A DNA stretch of 64,000 nucleotides from Bacteroides cutis (GCF_900241005.1 NZ_OEST01000005.1:1-64000); one strand, 5' to 3'. Counted from the stretch's first letter, positions 27,502-37,029 are shown. Translations and numbers: made by a program. Notes: a model not told the origin generated them from the letters alone.

Positions 27502-28188
27502 ATGAAAACCTTAGCTTTATTTGTTACTTTATTATTGACATGTCCTCTGTCACTTTGGGCACAGTCGGCAGAAATTTTGTTGCAGAAGGTGTCCGATGCA
27601 CTTTCGGTTGATAAAAGTGATTATGCGGTAAGTCTGTTTCGGCAGGCTGTGAATATCAATGTAGACCTGGTAGAAATGTACTATTGGACGCATGTTGACA
27701 AACGTTCTGGGATAGCCCCACGATTAGCAAAGGAAATGGCCATATATTATAAAGAAAAACGTGACTATGATAAAGCTTATCTTTTCTATAAAGAGCTTCT
27801 TCAATATTTTCCTGAAGATGTGTCCGTACTTGTACCGTGTGCCGAAATGCAGATGATGCGTGGTAAAGAGAAAGATGCTGTAAACCTTTGCGAAAAGGTA
27901 TTGATGCTTGATGCGAATAATCTTCAGGCCAATATATTCCTTGGTAATTACTATTATCTTCAGGCAGAACAGGCCAAAAAGAAAATAGAAGAAGATTATA
28001 AGAAAATATCTTCTCCTACGCGGATGCAATATGCTCGATATCGTAACGGACTTTCAGATATCTTTTCTACGAGATATGTCAGAGCAAAATCCTATTTGCA
28101 GAAGGTACTTCAGCTCTTTCCGTCCACTGAGGCGGGAAAAACGCTGGAGAAGATAAAGAAAGTAGAAATAGAGATGAACAACTATTAA
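27502..28188 (+). CDS. Exported TPR-repeat protein
   Basis: This is a 228-residue protein with a cleavable signal peptide (KTLALFVTLLLTCPLSLWAQ) and at least three tetratricopeptide-like helical pairs in the mature part (DYDKAYLFYKELLQYFPED, DAVNLCEKVLMLDANNLQAN, and a C-terminal YLQKVLQLFPSTEAGKT). It is probably periplasmic or outer-membrane associated and acts in protein contacts. No enzymatic motif is visible, and the specific role is unknown. It stands alone, convergent with birA (10-base gap). Confidence 0.8.
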   Translation: MKTLALFVTLLLTCPLSLWAQSAEILLQKVSDALSVDKSDYAVSLFRQAVNINVDLVEMYYWTHVDKRSGIAPRLAKEMAIYYKEKRDYDKAYLFYKELLQYFPEDVSVLVPCAEMQMMRGKEKDAVNLCEKVLMLDANNLQANIFLGNYYYLQAEQAKKKIEEDYKKISSPTRMQYARYRNGLSDIFSTRYVRAKSYLQKVLQLFPSTEAGKTLEKIKKVEIEMNNY

Positions 28189-28198
28189 AGAATATTTT

Positions 28199-28981
28199 TT
28201 AAGTAGGGAAATTCCCTACGTATTTTACTTCCTTGAACAGGTATTCCCGGATGTATCCTGCTTCATCTTTTAGAATAAGTCTTCCGTCCGGTTTCACGCG
28301 TTCCAGAAAAGCACGGAACTGGCCGTTGCAATCTTCGTAATGGTGAAGACCCTCCCGACGGAAAAGATGGAGTCCGTAATTGGTAGAAATTAAGGTTGAT
28401 GTAGTTGTTTCATCTGTTTGCAATAGGGTATAATATTTTTGAATACGTTGCATAATACCGTCCAATATAATTCGCCGATTGTACTCCTGTCCAGTGATTT
28501 GTTTCAAGGATATTGGGTTAGGGGCATTACTGTAAAACTCTTCCTGATTAATATTTATTCCGATACCAGAAATACTTCTTTCAATGAAATGGCTAGATAA
28601 ATCATTCTCTATCAGTATACCACAGATTTTCTTATCCTTCCAATAAATATCATTAGGCCATTTGATGGAAACATCATTTATCCATTGGTCTAGTTCTTCT
28701 TTAATGGAAAGGGAAACAATTTGTGAAAGAATGAACTGTCGACGAGCTTCCAGAAAAACAGGATAGAGTACGAAACTAAACAGAAGGTTTTTCCCTTTGG
28801 ACGCTTCCCAACTATTACCGCGTTGTCCCTTACCGGCTGTTTGAAATTCAGCGGTAACTGTTGTAAACTCAGCAATAGTTTCCGGTTGTTCGTTACAGAT
28901 ATGACTGAGATATCGGTTTGTGGAATCGGTCTCCTGCAAACAGATTAAGGGGTATGTGAAAGTATCAGGGGAGGATATCAT
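28199..28981 (-). CDS. birA: Biotin--[acetyl-CoA-carboxylase] ligase
   Basis: BirA attaches biotin to carboxylase carrier proteins by way of biotinyl-AMP. The catalytic domain shows the biotin-binding GKGQRGNSWEA loop and KWPNDIYWKDKKICGILIE, with the C-terminal SH3-like domain after it. At 260 residues it lacks the N-terminal DNA-binding domain of the E. coli repressor form, so it is an enzyme only. Its start overlaps the end of the yjbR-like gene by 17 bases. Confidence 0.93.
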   Translation of the reverse strand: MISSPDTFTYPLICLQETDSTNRYLSHICNEQPETIAEFTTVTAEFQTAGKGQRGNSWEASKGKNLLFSFVLYPVFLEARRQFILSQIVSLSIKEELDQWINDVSIKWPNDIYWKDKKICGILIENDLSSHFIERSISGIGININQEEFYSNAPNPISLKQITGQEYNRRIILDGIMQRIQKYYTLLQTDETTTSTLISTNYGLHLFRREGLHHYEDCNGQFRAFLERVKPDGRLILKDEAGYIREYLFKEVKYVGNFPT

Positions 28982-29321
28982 ATTCGGTACGCATCTTTTT
29001 AGTAAACTTCTTCAGAACTTCTTCGTAGGAATGATCTATCAAATGTTTTATCAACTTGTCATTCGCATCACTATCTAGAAATACTTGGTTCCAATATTTC
29101 TTATTGAAGTGCCAAGCACCTTCAATGGCATTGTAGTGGTCACGTAACTCTAGGGCATATTCAGGGTCACATTTCATTGTGATACGGTCCGGGGTATTGA
29201 GATTAATGCATAAATACATTTTTCCCATCACTCTAATGACAAGAATGTCTTCACCAAAGGGAGTATCTTCTGTGGTGGCTTTTTTACTGAGACAGTATTC
29301 ACGAACAGTTTCTATATCCAT
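28965..29321 (-). CDS. MmcQ/YjbR family protein
   Basis: This is a 118-residue protein of the MmcQ/YjbR family (cyclic double-stranded alpha/beta, CyaY-like fold). Family features are the start MDIETVREYCLSKKATTEDTPFG, the middle MYLCINL, and the C-terminal WNQVFLDSDANDKLIKHLIDHSYEEV. It is often annotated as DNA-binding from a structural similarity, but the biological role is not settled. It overlaps birA by 17 bases and lies 59 bases downstream of yraN. Confidence 0.9.
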   Translation of the reverse strand: MDIETVREYCLSKKATTEDTPFGEDILVIRVMGKMYLCINLNTPDRITMKCDPEYALELRDHYNAIEGAWHFNKKYWNQVFLDSDANDKLIKHLIDHSYEEVLKKFTKKMRTEYDILP

Positions 29322-29380
29322 GATAGTAGTTACGATTTAATTATTAACATTCAACGATTGAAAATTTTCATTTCAAGTTC

Positions 29381-29746
29381 TCAAAATATGGGCGGATAAA
29401 AGGCTTCTTTGATATGTTCTATCTCAAGATCTCCTTTCTTGCCGACAGCGGTAACAATATCAAAACGAACAGGAGCGTCAATATTGTAATGCTTTATATA
29501 AGCATCTGCGGCAATAACGATACGTCGCACTTTTTGCCAATTGACAGCATCTTGTGGCTCAATATAGTCCGTATTACTACGGGTTTTCACTTCTACCACA
29601 ATTAATACTCCGTCTTTGGTTGCAACGATGTCCAGTTCCAGATGATTTTTTCGCCAATTACGGTCGCGTATGGTGTAACCATTACTTTCCAAGTATGCTA
29701 TTGCCGCGTCTTCACCGATTTTCCCGAGGAGGTTATGTAGTGCCAT
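29381..29746 (-). CDS. YraN/UPF0102 family putative endonuclease
   Basis: This is a small (121-residue) restriction-endonuclease-fold protein. The core motif is visible as LELDIVATKDGVLIVVEVKTR, where the Asp and the E-x-K give the catalytic-type arrangement; the N-terminal LGKIGEDAAIAYLESNGYTI is also typical. The cellular substrate is not established. It appears to head a transcript with the yjbR-like gene and birA, from a -7 box at 29781-29788. Confidence 0.9.
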   Translation of the reverse strand: MALHNLLGKIGEDAAIAYLESNGYTIRDRNWRKNHLELDIVATKDGVLIVVEVKTRSNTDYIEPQDAVNWQKVRRIVIAADAYIKHYNIDAPVRFDIVTAVGKKGDLEIEHIKEAFYPPIF

Positions 29747-29780
29747 TATTCTTTTGTCCTAATTTTTAGTTGTTTCGATA

Positions 29781-29788
29781 CAAAATTA
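29781..29788 (-). promoter_or_regulatory. -7 box of the yraN transcript
   Basis: TAATTTTG on the minus strand, 34 bases before the yraN start, divergent from a plus-strand box at 29823. Confidence 0.55.
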
Positions 29789-29822
29789 AGCTTTTTCTGC
29801 TTTGTTTTTACAGAAGTAAAAG

Positions 29823-29830
29823 TAATTTTG
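29823..29830 (+). promoter_or_regulatory. -7 box close to the start of the 77-residue protein
   Basis: TAATTTTG ends only nine bases before the ATG at 29840, implying a leader of a few bases or none. Confidence 0.5.
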
Positions 29831-29839
29831 CATTGAAAT

Positions 29840-30073
29840 ATGAGAAAGAGAGATAAAACCTGTACTAAAGCGACGCTTGAAGAACCAAAACGTGAACAAC
29901 GGATGGTATGTTTGATGAGCGAAGAGGAGCTGCGGATTGTAGATCGTTATCTTGATAAATATAAGATAACGAATAAATCGCGCTGGCTAAGGGAAACTAT
30001 TCTTATGTTTATCCATAAAAATATGGAAGAGGATTATCCTACTCTTTTTGGAGAGCATGATATGAGACGGTGA
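29840..30073 (+). CDS. Small basic protein, possible ribbon-helix-helix type
   Basis: This is a 77-residue protein whose central segment (RMVCLMSEEELRIVDRYLDKYKITNKSRWLRETI) has the strand-helix-helix pattern of ribbon-helix-helix proteins: a short strand, a helix, then a helix beginning SRWLRE. That would suggest DNA binding, but I do not recognise a named family. It precedes tadA by 42 bases in the same direction with a short leader of its own, and may be co-transcribed with tadA. Confidence 0.7.
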   Translation: MRKRDKTCTKATLEEPKREQRMVCLMSEEELRIVDRYLDKYKITNKSRWLRETILMFIHKNMEEDYPTLFGEHDMRR

Positions 30074-30115
30074 CAGAAAGTGGTAAGGTGCTAAAGTGAT
30101 AATGGTAATGTGATA

Positions 30116-30550
30116 ATGACGGATACGGATTATATGAAGCAAGCGCTTCTTGAAGCTCAAAAGGCAAGTGAGAGGGGAGAAGTGCCCGTTGGTGCGATAG
30201 TGGTGTGTAGAGATCGTATCATAGCTCGTGCACATAATCTTACCGAAACTCTGACAGATGTCACTGCTCATGCTGAAATGCAAGCTATCACTGCTGCTGC
30301 CGCTACTTTGGGGGGGAAATATCTAAATGAATGTACATTATATGTAACTGTAGAACCTTGTGTGATGTGTGCAGGCGCTATTGCTTGGGCGCAAACCGGA
30401 CGTCTTGTTTTTGGTGCGGAAGATGAAAAACGAGGATATCAACGCTATGCTCCACAGGCGTTGCATCCTAAAACAGTCGTAATAAAAGGTATACTTGCAG
30501 ATGAATGTGTCGGATTGATGAAAAACTTTTTTGCCGCCAGACGCCGTTAA
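30116..30550 (+). CDS. tadA: tRNA-specific adenosine deaminase
   Basis: TadA converts the wobble adenosine of tRNA-Arg(ACG) to inosine. The zinc site is intact: HAE at residues 52-54 and PCVMC at 81-85, with the proton-shuttling Glu54. The start at ATG 30116 is preferred over the GTG at 30110; the product is 144 residues, slightly shorter than average. A related nucleoside (guanine/cytosine) deaminase is a less likely alternative. It converges with the DUF4834 gene, overlapping by four bases at the stop codons. Confidence 0.9.
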   Translation: MTDTDYMKQALLEAQKASERGEVPVGAIVVCRDRIIARAHNLTETLTDVTAHAEMQAITAAAATLGGKYLNECTLYVTVEPCVMCAGAIAWAQTGRLVFGAEDEKRGYQRYAPQALHPKTVVIKGILADECVGLMKNFFAARRR

Positions 30551-30801
30551 TCTTTAATTTCTTCAAAGTCTACATACTCTCCTTCATCCTCAGAGAATAG
30601 TTTCTTGCGTTTGGAATATGTTGTATTGTCATCTGGTTTCGTCTTTTTCTGAGAAAAATCGGAGGAGTGGTCTTGATGGCTTTTGGATGAACGATGCCCC
30701 CCGAAACCGAAAATGCTACGGATAACGGTACCGACAATGCTAAGTCCAATAAGTAGAATAGCAATTATGATAATAAATAAGAAACCTAAAATATGAAACA
30801 T
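30547..30801 (-). CDS. DUF4834 family small membrane protein
   Basis: This is an 84-residue protein with one N-terminal membrane helix (FHILGFLFIIIIAILLIGLSI), a glycine-containing turn (RSIFGFGG) and a charged, serine-rich tail ending YVDFEEIKD, the features of Bacteroidetes DUF4834. No function is known. It lies 66 bases after pssA in the same direction and may be the last gene of the phospholipid transcript. Confidence 0.82.
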   Translation of the reverse strand: MFHILGFLFIIIIAILLIGLSIVGTVIRSIFGFGGHRSSKSHQDHSSDFSQKKTKPDDNTTYSKRKKLFSEDEGEYVDFEEIKD

Positions 30802-30867
30802 GGGCTAATGTCTTTAATGTGTTCGTTTTCTACGAACGATAGTACAACAACCGTGCCAAGAAATTGT

Positions 30868-31575
30868 TTATTTACTTTTTCTCGTAAACAGTGACAGTAA
30901 TATGTACCATACGATGATGGCTGCAAAGCCACTGACTTGCAAAAAGGCAAGAAGTGGAATACATACGGTAAGAAAAATAAAGCTTACTTTATTATCTTTC
31001 CAGGAAAGACTTTTGAACTTTAGGGAGAACATAGGGATTTCAGCCACCAACAACCAAGAAAACAGGCAAACCAATACTAATAAATAAAACGGATTGAAAG
31101 CGTCTGAAACTAAAAAATCGTGTGTCCCCACCACTAAAGAAGCCCAAAATAATGCATTTGCTGGAACTGGTAATCCTACAAAGGAGATTGTTTGGCGGGT
31201 ATCATTATTGAATTTTGCCAGTCGTAATGCTGAAAATATGGACAATAAGAATGCTAAATATGGAAATAAGGTTGCCACACAGCCCATTCCGGCAGGGTAG
31301 TGCATTTCTTTGAAAACGGAAAATACAATAATTGAAGGTGCTACACCGAAACTAACATCATCTGCCAAAGAGTCCAGATCCTTACCAATAACAGAATGAG
31401 CATTCAACAAGCGAGCCATCATTCCATCAAAAAAATCAAAGACTGCACTCAAGATGATAAAAAGAAGTGCGGATTCATACTTGGCTTCAAAGGCCATGAC
31501 GCAAGCAATACACCCGGAGAATAAATTCAGGCAGGTTAGAGTATTGGGAATAGGACGGGTGATGCGATTTGCCAT
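30868..31575 (-). CDS. pssA: CDP-diacylglycerol--serine O-phosphatidyltransferase
   Basis: PssA makes phosphatidylserine from CDP-diacylglycerol and serine. The CDP-alcohol phosphotransferase motif is complete (DFFDGMMARLLNAHSVIGKD then LDSLADDVSFGVAP, with the metal-binding aspartates). At 235 residues and about eight hydrophobic helices it is the membrane-integral type II enzyme. It begins four bases after the psd stop, so the two steps of phosphatidylethanolamine synthesis are coupled. Confidence 0.96.
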   Translation of the reverse strand: MANRITRPIPNTLTCLNLFSGCIACVMAFEAKYESALLFIILSAVFDFFDGMMARLLNAHSVIGKDLDSLADDVSFGVAPSIIVFSVFKEMHYPAGMGCVATLFPYLAFLLSIFSALRLAKFNNDTRQTISFVGLPVPANALFWASLVVGTHDFLVSDAFNPFYLLVLVCLFSWLLVAEIPMFSLKFKSLSWKDNKVSFIFLTVCIPLLAFLQVSGFAAIIVWYILLSLFTRKSK

Positions 31576-31579
31576 TATA

Positions 31580-32269
31580 TTATTTAAGTTTTGCTATCAC
31601 GGTTTGATTACCGGTAGTCAGTTGTCCTAGTTTTACAAATATTTCCGTACCTAACGGAAGAAATACATCTACACGGGAACCGAATTTGATGAATCCCATG
31701 TGCTCGTCGATGTAACATTCTTCACCCGGTTCGGCATAAGTTACGATACGCCGTGCCATGGCTCCAGCAATTTGTCGTGCCATGATCTCTACACCTTCAG
31801 GAGTTTCAATCACTACAGTAGATCGTTCGTTATCCGTACTGGCCTTTGGAAGCCAGGCTTTCATGTACTTACCATTCTGATGTTTCACCATCTTTACGAT
31901 ACCATCCACTGGATACCAATTGGCATGTACATTGACAAGGCTCATGAAAATAGAAACCATGATACGGCGGTCATGGAAATATTCATTCTCTTCCACCTCT
32001 TCTACGACTACTATTTTTCCGTCAGCGGGTGCAACGACTATTTTCTCGGTATCTTCTTGGCCGAATAAACGTATTGGGCAACGGAAGAAATTTACCAGTA
32101 TACCGTATACAATAATACTAATAACGGCTACTATATAGAAGGGTATTTTACACTCCAAGCCGAAATATAATACGGCATTGACGGTAAGTATCAGTAGAAG
32201 GCTACCTGCCAGTGTATGTGTTCCTTCACGGTGAATACGTATCTTTTTTAATTTTTTTAGTCGGCCCAT
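31580..32269 (-). CDS. psd: Phosphatidylserine decarboxylase proenzyme (short form)
   Basis: Psd decarboxylates phosphatidylserine to phosphatidylethanolamine. This is the short 'archaeal-type' form (229 residues): two N-terminal helices anchor it, and the self-cleavage site that creates the pyruvoyl cofactor is the Gly-Ser in [13 protein letters not shown]. The proenzyme should split there into a large beta and small alpha chain. It is the promoter-proximal gene of psd-pssA, divergent from dnaE. Confidence 0.95.
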   Translation of the reverse strand: MGRLKKLKKIRIHREGTHTLAGSLLLILTVNAVLYFGLECKIPFYIVAVISIIVYGILVNFFRCPIRLFGQEDTEKIVVAPADGKIVVVEEVEENEYFHDRRIMVSIFMSLVNVHANWYPVDGIVKMVKHQNGKYMKAWLPKASTDNERSTVVIETPEGVEIMARQIAGAMARRIVTYAEPGEECYIDEHMGFIKFGSRVDVFLPLGTEIFVKLGQLTTGNQTVIAKLK

Positions 32270-32406
32270 GTATCTTGTTTTATTCTTTTTGAATACAAAT
32301 TATCGGCAAAAATAGGCTTATTTTGAAAATCTAACAAGGATTTGAGCATAGAAATGCAGATGTTGATAACTTTTTGAGGAATATTTTTGTTAGGTGTTAC
32401 ATACAT

Positions 32407-32414
32407 CGTACCTT
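32407..32414 (+). promoter_or_regulatory. dnaE: Probable -7 box of dnaE
   Basis: TACCTTTA (one mismatch to TAnnTTTG) lies 28 bases before the ATG at 32443. It rules out the upstream ATG-like start at 32374. Confidence 0.45.
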
Positions 32415-32442
32415 TATGCTCACTTATAGAAAGGATATATTT

Positions 32443-35400
32443 ATGCAGGATTTTGTTCATTTACACGTTCATACCCAATATTCTCTTCTCGATGGTCAGG
32501 CCAGTGTAAGCAGACTGGTGGACAAAGCTATGAAAGATGGTATGAAGGGTATCGCCGTGACCGATCATGGTAATATGTTCGGTATTAAAGAATTCACCAA
32601 TTATGTTAATAAGAAGAATAGCGGTCCGAAGGGAGAAATAAAAGATCTTAAAAAGAGAATTGCCGCTTTGGAAAGTGGCGAAATAGTCTGTGGGGATAAA
32701 GAAGCGGAGATTGCTGATTGTAAGACAAAGATTGTTGAGGCTGAAAATAAATTGTTTAAGCCTATCATAGGCTGTGAGATGTATGTAGCCCGCCGTACAA
32801 TGGATAAGAAAGAGGGCAAGCCTGATCAGAGTGGATATCATTTGATTGTGTTGGCAAAGAATGAAAAAGGTTATCATAATCTGATAAAGTTGGTTTCACG
32901 TGCCTGGACGATGGGATATTACATGAGGCCACGTACAGACCGGAATGAGTTGGAGAAGTATCATGAAGGCTTGATTGTATGTTCTGCCTGTATAGGAGGC
33001 GAGGTACCGAAGAAGATTATCAATGATCAATTGGAAGAAGCTGAAGAGGCTATCCGCTGGTACAAGAACCTTTTTGGGGATGATTATTATCTGGAATTGC
33101 AACGGCATAAGGCTACCGTATCCCGTGCCAATCACGAAGCTTATCCTATGCAACAAAAGGCAAATGCCAAATTGCTGGAATATGCCCAAAAATACAACAT
33201 TAAAGTTATCTGTTCCAATGACGTTCACTTTGTGGACGAAGAAAATGCGGAAGCTCACGACCGTTTGATTTGTCTTAGTACGGGTAAGGATTTGGACGAT
33301 CCCACTCGTATGCTCTATACCAAGCAGGAATGGATGAAGACAAAGGCGGAGATGAATGAACTCTTTGCTGATGTACCCGAGGCATTGTCCAATACGTTGG
33401 AAATCTTGGATAAGGTGGAGTATTATTCCATTGACCATGCGCCTATCATGCCTACCTTTGCTATTCCCGAAGGCTTCGGAACGGAAGAGGAATACCGTAG
33501 AAAATATACAGAGAAAGATCTGTTTGATGAATTTACGCAAGATGAAAATGGAAATGTCGTACTGGATGAGGAAGCTGCTAAAGCTAAGATTAAACGTCTG
33601 GGTGGGTATGAAAAACTTTATCGTATCAAGTTGGAAGCTGATTATCTTGCGAAATTGGCATTTGATGGTGCCAAACGGATTTATGGTGATCCTTTGTCTG
33701 ATGAAGTAAGAGAGCGTCTGGTTTTTGAATTGTACATCATGAAGACAATGGGTTTCCCTGGTTACTTTTTGATTGTACAAGACTTTATCAATGCGGCTCG
33801 TACACAGTTAGGTGTTTCTGTTGGTCCAGGGCGTGGTTCGGCTGCCGGTTCGGCAGTGGCTTACTGTTTGGGTATTACTAAAATCGATCCTATCCAATAT
33901 GATCTTCTGTTTGAGCGTTTCTTAAATCCTGATCGTATCTCTTTGCCCGATATTGATGTGGATTTTGATGATGACGGACGTGGTGAGGTGTTACGTTGGG
34001 TGACTGAGAAATATGGGCAGGAGAAAGTAGCGCATATCATTACATACGGTACCATGGCAACTAAATTGGCCATCAAGGACGTTGCCCGTGTACAGAAGTT
34101 ACCTTTGTCAGAGTCCGATCGTTTGGCAAAATTGGTTCCAGATAAAATACCGGACAAGAAATTGAATTTGCCCAATGCGATTGCATATGTGCCCGAATTG
34201 CAGGCAGCAGAAGCGTCACCAGATCCTTTAGTACGGGATACTTTGAAATATGCCAAGATGCTCGAAGGTAATGTACGCGGTACAGGTGTACATGCCTGTG
34301 GTACGATTATTTGTCGCGATGACATCACGGATTGGGTACCTGTAAGTACAGCCGATGACAAGGAAACTGGTGAAAAGATGCTTGTTACCCAATACGAGGG
34401 TTCGGTCATCGAAGATACAGGTTTAATCAAAATGGACTTCTTGGGATTGAAAACATTGTCTATCATCAAGGAAGCCGTAGAAAATGTACGTTTACATCGG
34501 GGGATGCAGTTGGATATCGATAAGATATCCATCAATGATCCTGCTACTTATAAACTCTATTGTGACGGACGGACAATCGGAACCTTCCAGTTTGAATCCG
34601 CCGGTATGCAGAAATATCTGCGTGAGTTACAACCAAGTACTTTTGAAGACTTGATTGCCATGAATGCACTCTATCGTCCGGGACCTATGGATTACATTCC
34701 GGATTTTATCGACCGTAAATGGGGACGTAAACCTATTGAGTATGATATTCCTATCATGGAGAAATATCTGAAAGACACGTATGGTATTACGGTTTATCAG
34801 GAACAGGTCATGCTTTTGTCACGCTTGTTGGCGGACTTTACTCGTGGTGAGTCCGATGCTTTACGTAAGGCGATGGGTAAGAAACTGCGTGATAAGCTAG
34901 ATCACATGAAACCGAAATTCATTGCGGGGGGACAGAAGAATGGACACGATCCGAAAGTCCTTGAGAAGATTTGGACGGACTGGGAAAAATTTGCATCATA
35001 CGCATTCAATAAATCTCATGCTACGTGTTACTCTTGGGTTGCTTATCAAACAGCATTCCTTAAAGCTAACTATCCGGCAGAATACATGGCAGCAGTGATG
35101 AGCCGAAGCTTATCGAACATAACGGATATCACTAAATTGATGGATGAATGTAAGGCGATGGGTATCAATACACTTGGTCCGGATGTAAACGAGTCGAACT
35201 TGAAATTCACTGTAAATACCGAGGGTAATATTCGTTTTGGTTTGGGTGCTGTGAAAGGTGTAGGTGAAGGTGCCGTACAAAGTATTATGGAAGAACGTGA
35301 GAAGAACGGTCCGTTTACCGGTATCTTTGATTTTGTACAACGTGTCAATCTGAACGCCTGTAATAAAAAGAACATTGAATGTTTGGCATTGGCAGGTGGC

Positions 35401-36240
35401 TTTGACAGTTTTCCTGAATTGAAACGTGAACAATATTTTGCCGTGAACTCTAAAAATGAGGTGTTTATTGAAACATTGGTACGCTACGGAAACCGGTATC
35501 AGGCTGATAAGGCGGCTGCCGCAAACTCTCTGTTTGGTGGTGAGAATGTGGTCGATATAGCTACTCCCGAAATACCTTTGGCTGAACGTTGGAGTGACCT
35601 TGACCGTTTGAACCGTGAACGTGATTTAGTGGGTATTTACCTCTCTGCTCATCCTCTGGATGAGTATTCTGTAGTTTTGGAACATGTTTGTAATACCCAT
35701 ATGGCGGAATTGGAAGATAAAGCAGCCCTTGTAGGTCGTGAAATTACGATGGGGGGAATCGTTACTTCCGTTCGTCGTGGTATCAGTAAAAACGGTAATC
35801 CATACGGTATTGCTAAAATAGAGGACTATTCCGGTTCGGCAGAACTTCCTTTCTTTGGTAACGATTGGGTGACTTATCAGGGATATTTGGGAGAACGGAC
35901 TTTCCTTTATATAAAAGCACGTTGTCAGCCCAAGCAATGGCGGCAGGACGAACTGGAACTAAAGATTACGTCGATGGAGTTGCTGCCTGATGTTAAAGAA
36001 AAACTGATTGAAAAAATAACCATTTTTATTCCGTTAAGTGTGCTAAACAAGGCATTGATTACCGAACTTGCCGAACTGATGAAAGAACATCCTGGAACGA
36101 CGGAACTTTATTTCAAAGTTACCGATCCGGACAGTAAGATGACAGTTGATTTGATATCCCGTCCGGTCAAACTTTCAGTAGGACGTGACCTTATCTCTTA
36201 TTTAAAAGAGCGTCCCGACCTTGGATTTCGGATAAATTAG
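32443..36240 (+). CDS. dnaE: DNA polymerase III subunit alpha
   Basis: This is the replicative polymerase catalytic subunit. The start at 32443 (MQDFVHLHVHTQYSLLDG) begins exactly at the PHP domain and gives 1265 residues; a frame extension to 32374 would precede the promoter. Visible regions are the PHP domain (HVHTQYSLLDG, VTDHGNMFG), the polymerase palm with the catalytic aspartates (LPDIDVDFDDDGRGEV), SVGPGRGSAAGSAVAYCLG, the fingers (YAFNKSHATCYSWVAYQTA) and a C-terminal OB-fold (VTSVRRGISKNGNPYGIAKI). A weak purine-rich site (AGAAAGGA) lies before the ATG. Confidence 0.98.
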   Translation: MQDFVHLHVHTQYSLLDGQASVSRLVDKAMKDGMKGIAVTDHGNMFGIKEFTNYVNKKNSGPKGEIKDLKKRIAALESGEIVCGDKEAEIADCKTKIVEAENKLFKPIIGCEMYVARRTMDKKEGKPDQSGYHLIVLAKNEKGYHNLIKLVSRAWTMGYYMRPRTDRNELEKYHEGLIVCSACIGGEVPKKIINDQLEEAEEAIRWYKNLFGDDYYLELQRHKATVSRANHEAYPMQQKANAKLLEYAQKYNIKVICSNDVHFVDEENAEAHDRLICLSTGKDLDDPTRMLYTKQEWMKTKAEMNELFADVPEALSNTLEILDKVEYYSIDHAPIMPTFAIPEGFGTEEEYRRKYTEKDLFDEFTQDENGNVVLDEEAAKAKIKRLGGYEKLYRIKLEADYLAKLAFDGAKRIYGDPLSDEVRERLVFELYIMKTMGFPGYFLIVQDFINAARTQLGVSVGPGRGSAAGSAVAYCLGITKIDPIQYDLLFERFLNPDRISLPDIDVDFDDDGRGEVLRWVTEKYGQEKVAHIITYGTMATKLAIKDVARVQKLPLSESDRLAKLVPDKIPDKKLNLPNAIAYVPELQAAEASPDPLVRDTLKYAKMLEGNVRGTGVHACGTIICRDDITDWVPVSTADDKETGEKMLVTQYEGSVIEDTGLIKMDFLGLKTLSIIKEAVENVRLHRGMQLDIDKISINDPATYKLYCDGRTIGTFQFESAGMQKYLRELQPSTFEDLIAMNALYRPGPMDYIPDFIDRKWGRKPIEYDIPIMEKYLKDTYGITVYQEQVMLLSRLLADFTRGESDALRKAMGKKLRDKLDHMKPKFIAGGQKNGHDPKVLEKIWTDWEKFASYAFNKSHATCYSWVAYQTAFLKANYPAEYMAAVMSRSLSNITDITKLMDECKAMGINTLGPDVNESNLKFTVNTEGNIRFGLGAVKGVGEGAVQSIMEEREKNGPFTGIFDFVQRVNLNACNKKNIECLALAGGFDSFPELKREQYFAVNSKNEVFIETLVRYGNRYQADKAAAANSLFGGENVVDIATPEIPLAERWSDLDRLNRERDLVGIYLSAHPLDEYSVVLEHVCNTHMAELEDKAALVGREITMGGIVTSVRRGISKNGNPYGIAKIEDYSGSAELPFFGNDWVTYQGYLGERTFLYIKARCQPKQWRQDELELKITSMELLPDVKEKLIEKITIFIPLSVLNKALITELAELMKEHPGTTELYFKVTDPDSKMTVDLISRPVKLSVGRDLISYLKERPDLGFRIN

Positions 36241-36241
36241 T

Positions 36242-36249
36242 TATCTTTG
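36242..36249 (+). promoter_or_regulatory. trxA: -7 box of trxA
   Basis: TATCTTTG begins one base after the dnaE stop codon and lies 55 bases before the trxA ATG. Confidence 0.55.
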
Positions 36250-36304
36250 CTCTAAATGACGGATATAGTAAACATTAAACAATTAATAATTAATCATTAA
36301 AGAA

Positions 36305-36619
36305 ATGGCATTAGAAATTACAGACAACAATTTCAAGGAGATCCTGGCAGAGGGTAAACCTGTAGTGATTGACTTTTGGGCACCGTGGTGTGGACCATGT
36401 AAGATGGTAGGACCTATCATTGATGAATTGGCCGGAGAATACGAAGGGCAAGTTGTCATTGGTAAATGTGATGTAGATGAGAATGGTGATGTTGCAACTG
36501 AATTCGGTATTCGCAATATTCCTACCGTACTTTTCTTTAAAAATGGCAAGTTGGTAGACAAGCAAGTTGGTTCTACTCAAAAAACTGAATACGTTGCTAA
36601 AATAAAAGCATTGTTATAA
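36305..36619 (+). CDS. trxA: Thioredoxin
   Basis: This 104-residue cytosolic thioredoxin reduces protein disulfides. The redox site WCGPC is at residues 28-32 in DFWAPWCGPCK, and the cis-proline motif is in IRNIPTVLFFKNG. There is no signal peptide. It has its own promoter after dnaE and is followed after 18 bases by a conserved acidic protein, so both are probably on one transcript ending at 37066. Confidence 0.97.
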   Translation: MALEITDNNFKEILAEGKPVVIDFWAPWCGPCKMVGPIIDELAGEYEGQVVIGKCDVDENGDVATEFGIRNIPTVLFFKNGKLVDKQVGSTQKTEYVAKIKALL

Positions 36620-36637
36620 TCTTTAAATAATAAAGTT

Positions 36638-36970
36638 ATGGGACTAGAAGACGATTTTTTGAAGAATGATGTCGATGACGAAAAGACCATTGAGTACATC
36701 AAAAACTATTTGCCACAAGAGTTGAAAGAGAAGTTCTCTGACGACGAGTTCTATTATTTTCTCGATTTGATTGACGAGTATTATTCAACCAGTGGTATCC
36801 TTGATGTGCAGCCTGATGCCGAAGGATATATCGACATTGATCTCGGAAAAATCGTGGACTACATTATCAAGGAGGCTCATAAAGATGAGATAGGTGACTA
36901 TGAACCGGAGGAAATTCTTTTCATAGTGCAAGGTGAGATGGAATATACCGAATCTTTGGAAGATGAGTAG
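36638..36970 (+). CDS. Conserved acidic protein of unknown function
   Basis: This 110-residue, strongly acidic soluble protein has no signal peptide or membrane segment. The sequence is rich in Asp, Glu and Tyr (DDEFYYFLDLIDEYYST, GYIDIDLGKIVDYIIKEAH) and is predicted helical. I do not recognise a named domain. It sits directly after trxA and before a terminator. The acidity and context would suit a protein-interaction role, but this is speculation. Confidence 0.75.
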   Translation: MGLEDDFLKNDVDDEKTIEYIKNYLPQELKEKFSDDEFYYFLDLIDEYYSTSGILDVQPDAEGYIDIDLGKIVDYIIKEAHKDEIGDYEPEEILFIVQGEMEYTESLEDE

Positions 36971-37029
36971 CCGGGCGAAATAGTGCCTGTTTCTATTCCT
37001 GAGGATGAATAGAAAATATTTGTATTATG

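Noticed and set aside
32896-33780. Long minus-strand open frame (294 codons) over dnaE
   Set aside because: It is antisense to the DnaE polymerase and PHP region and has no promoter or family match.
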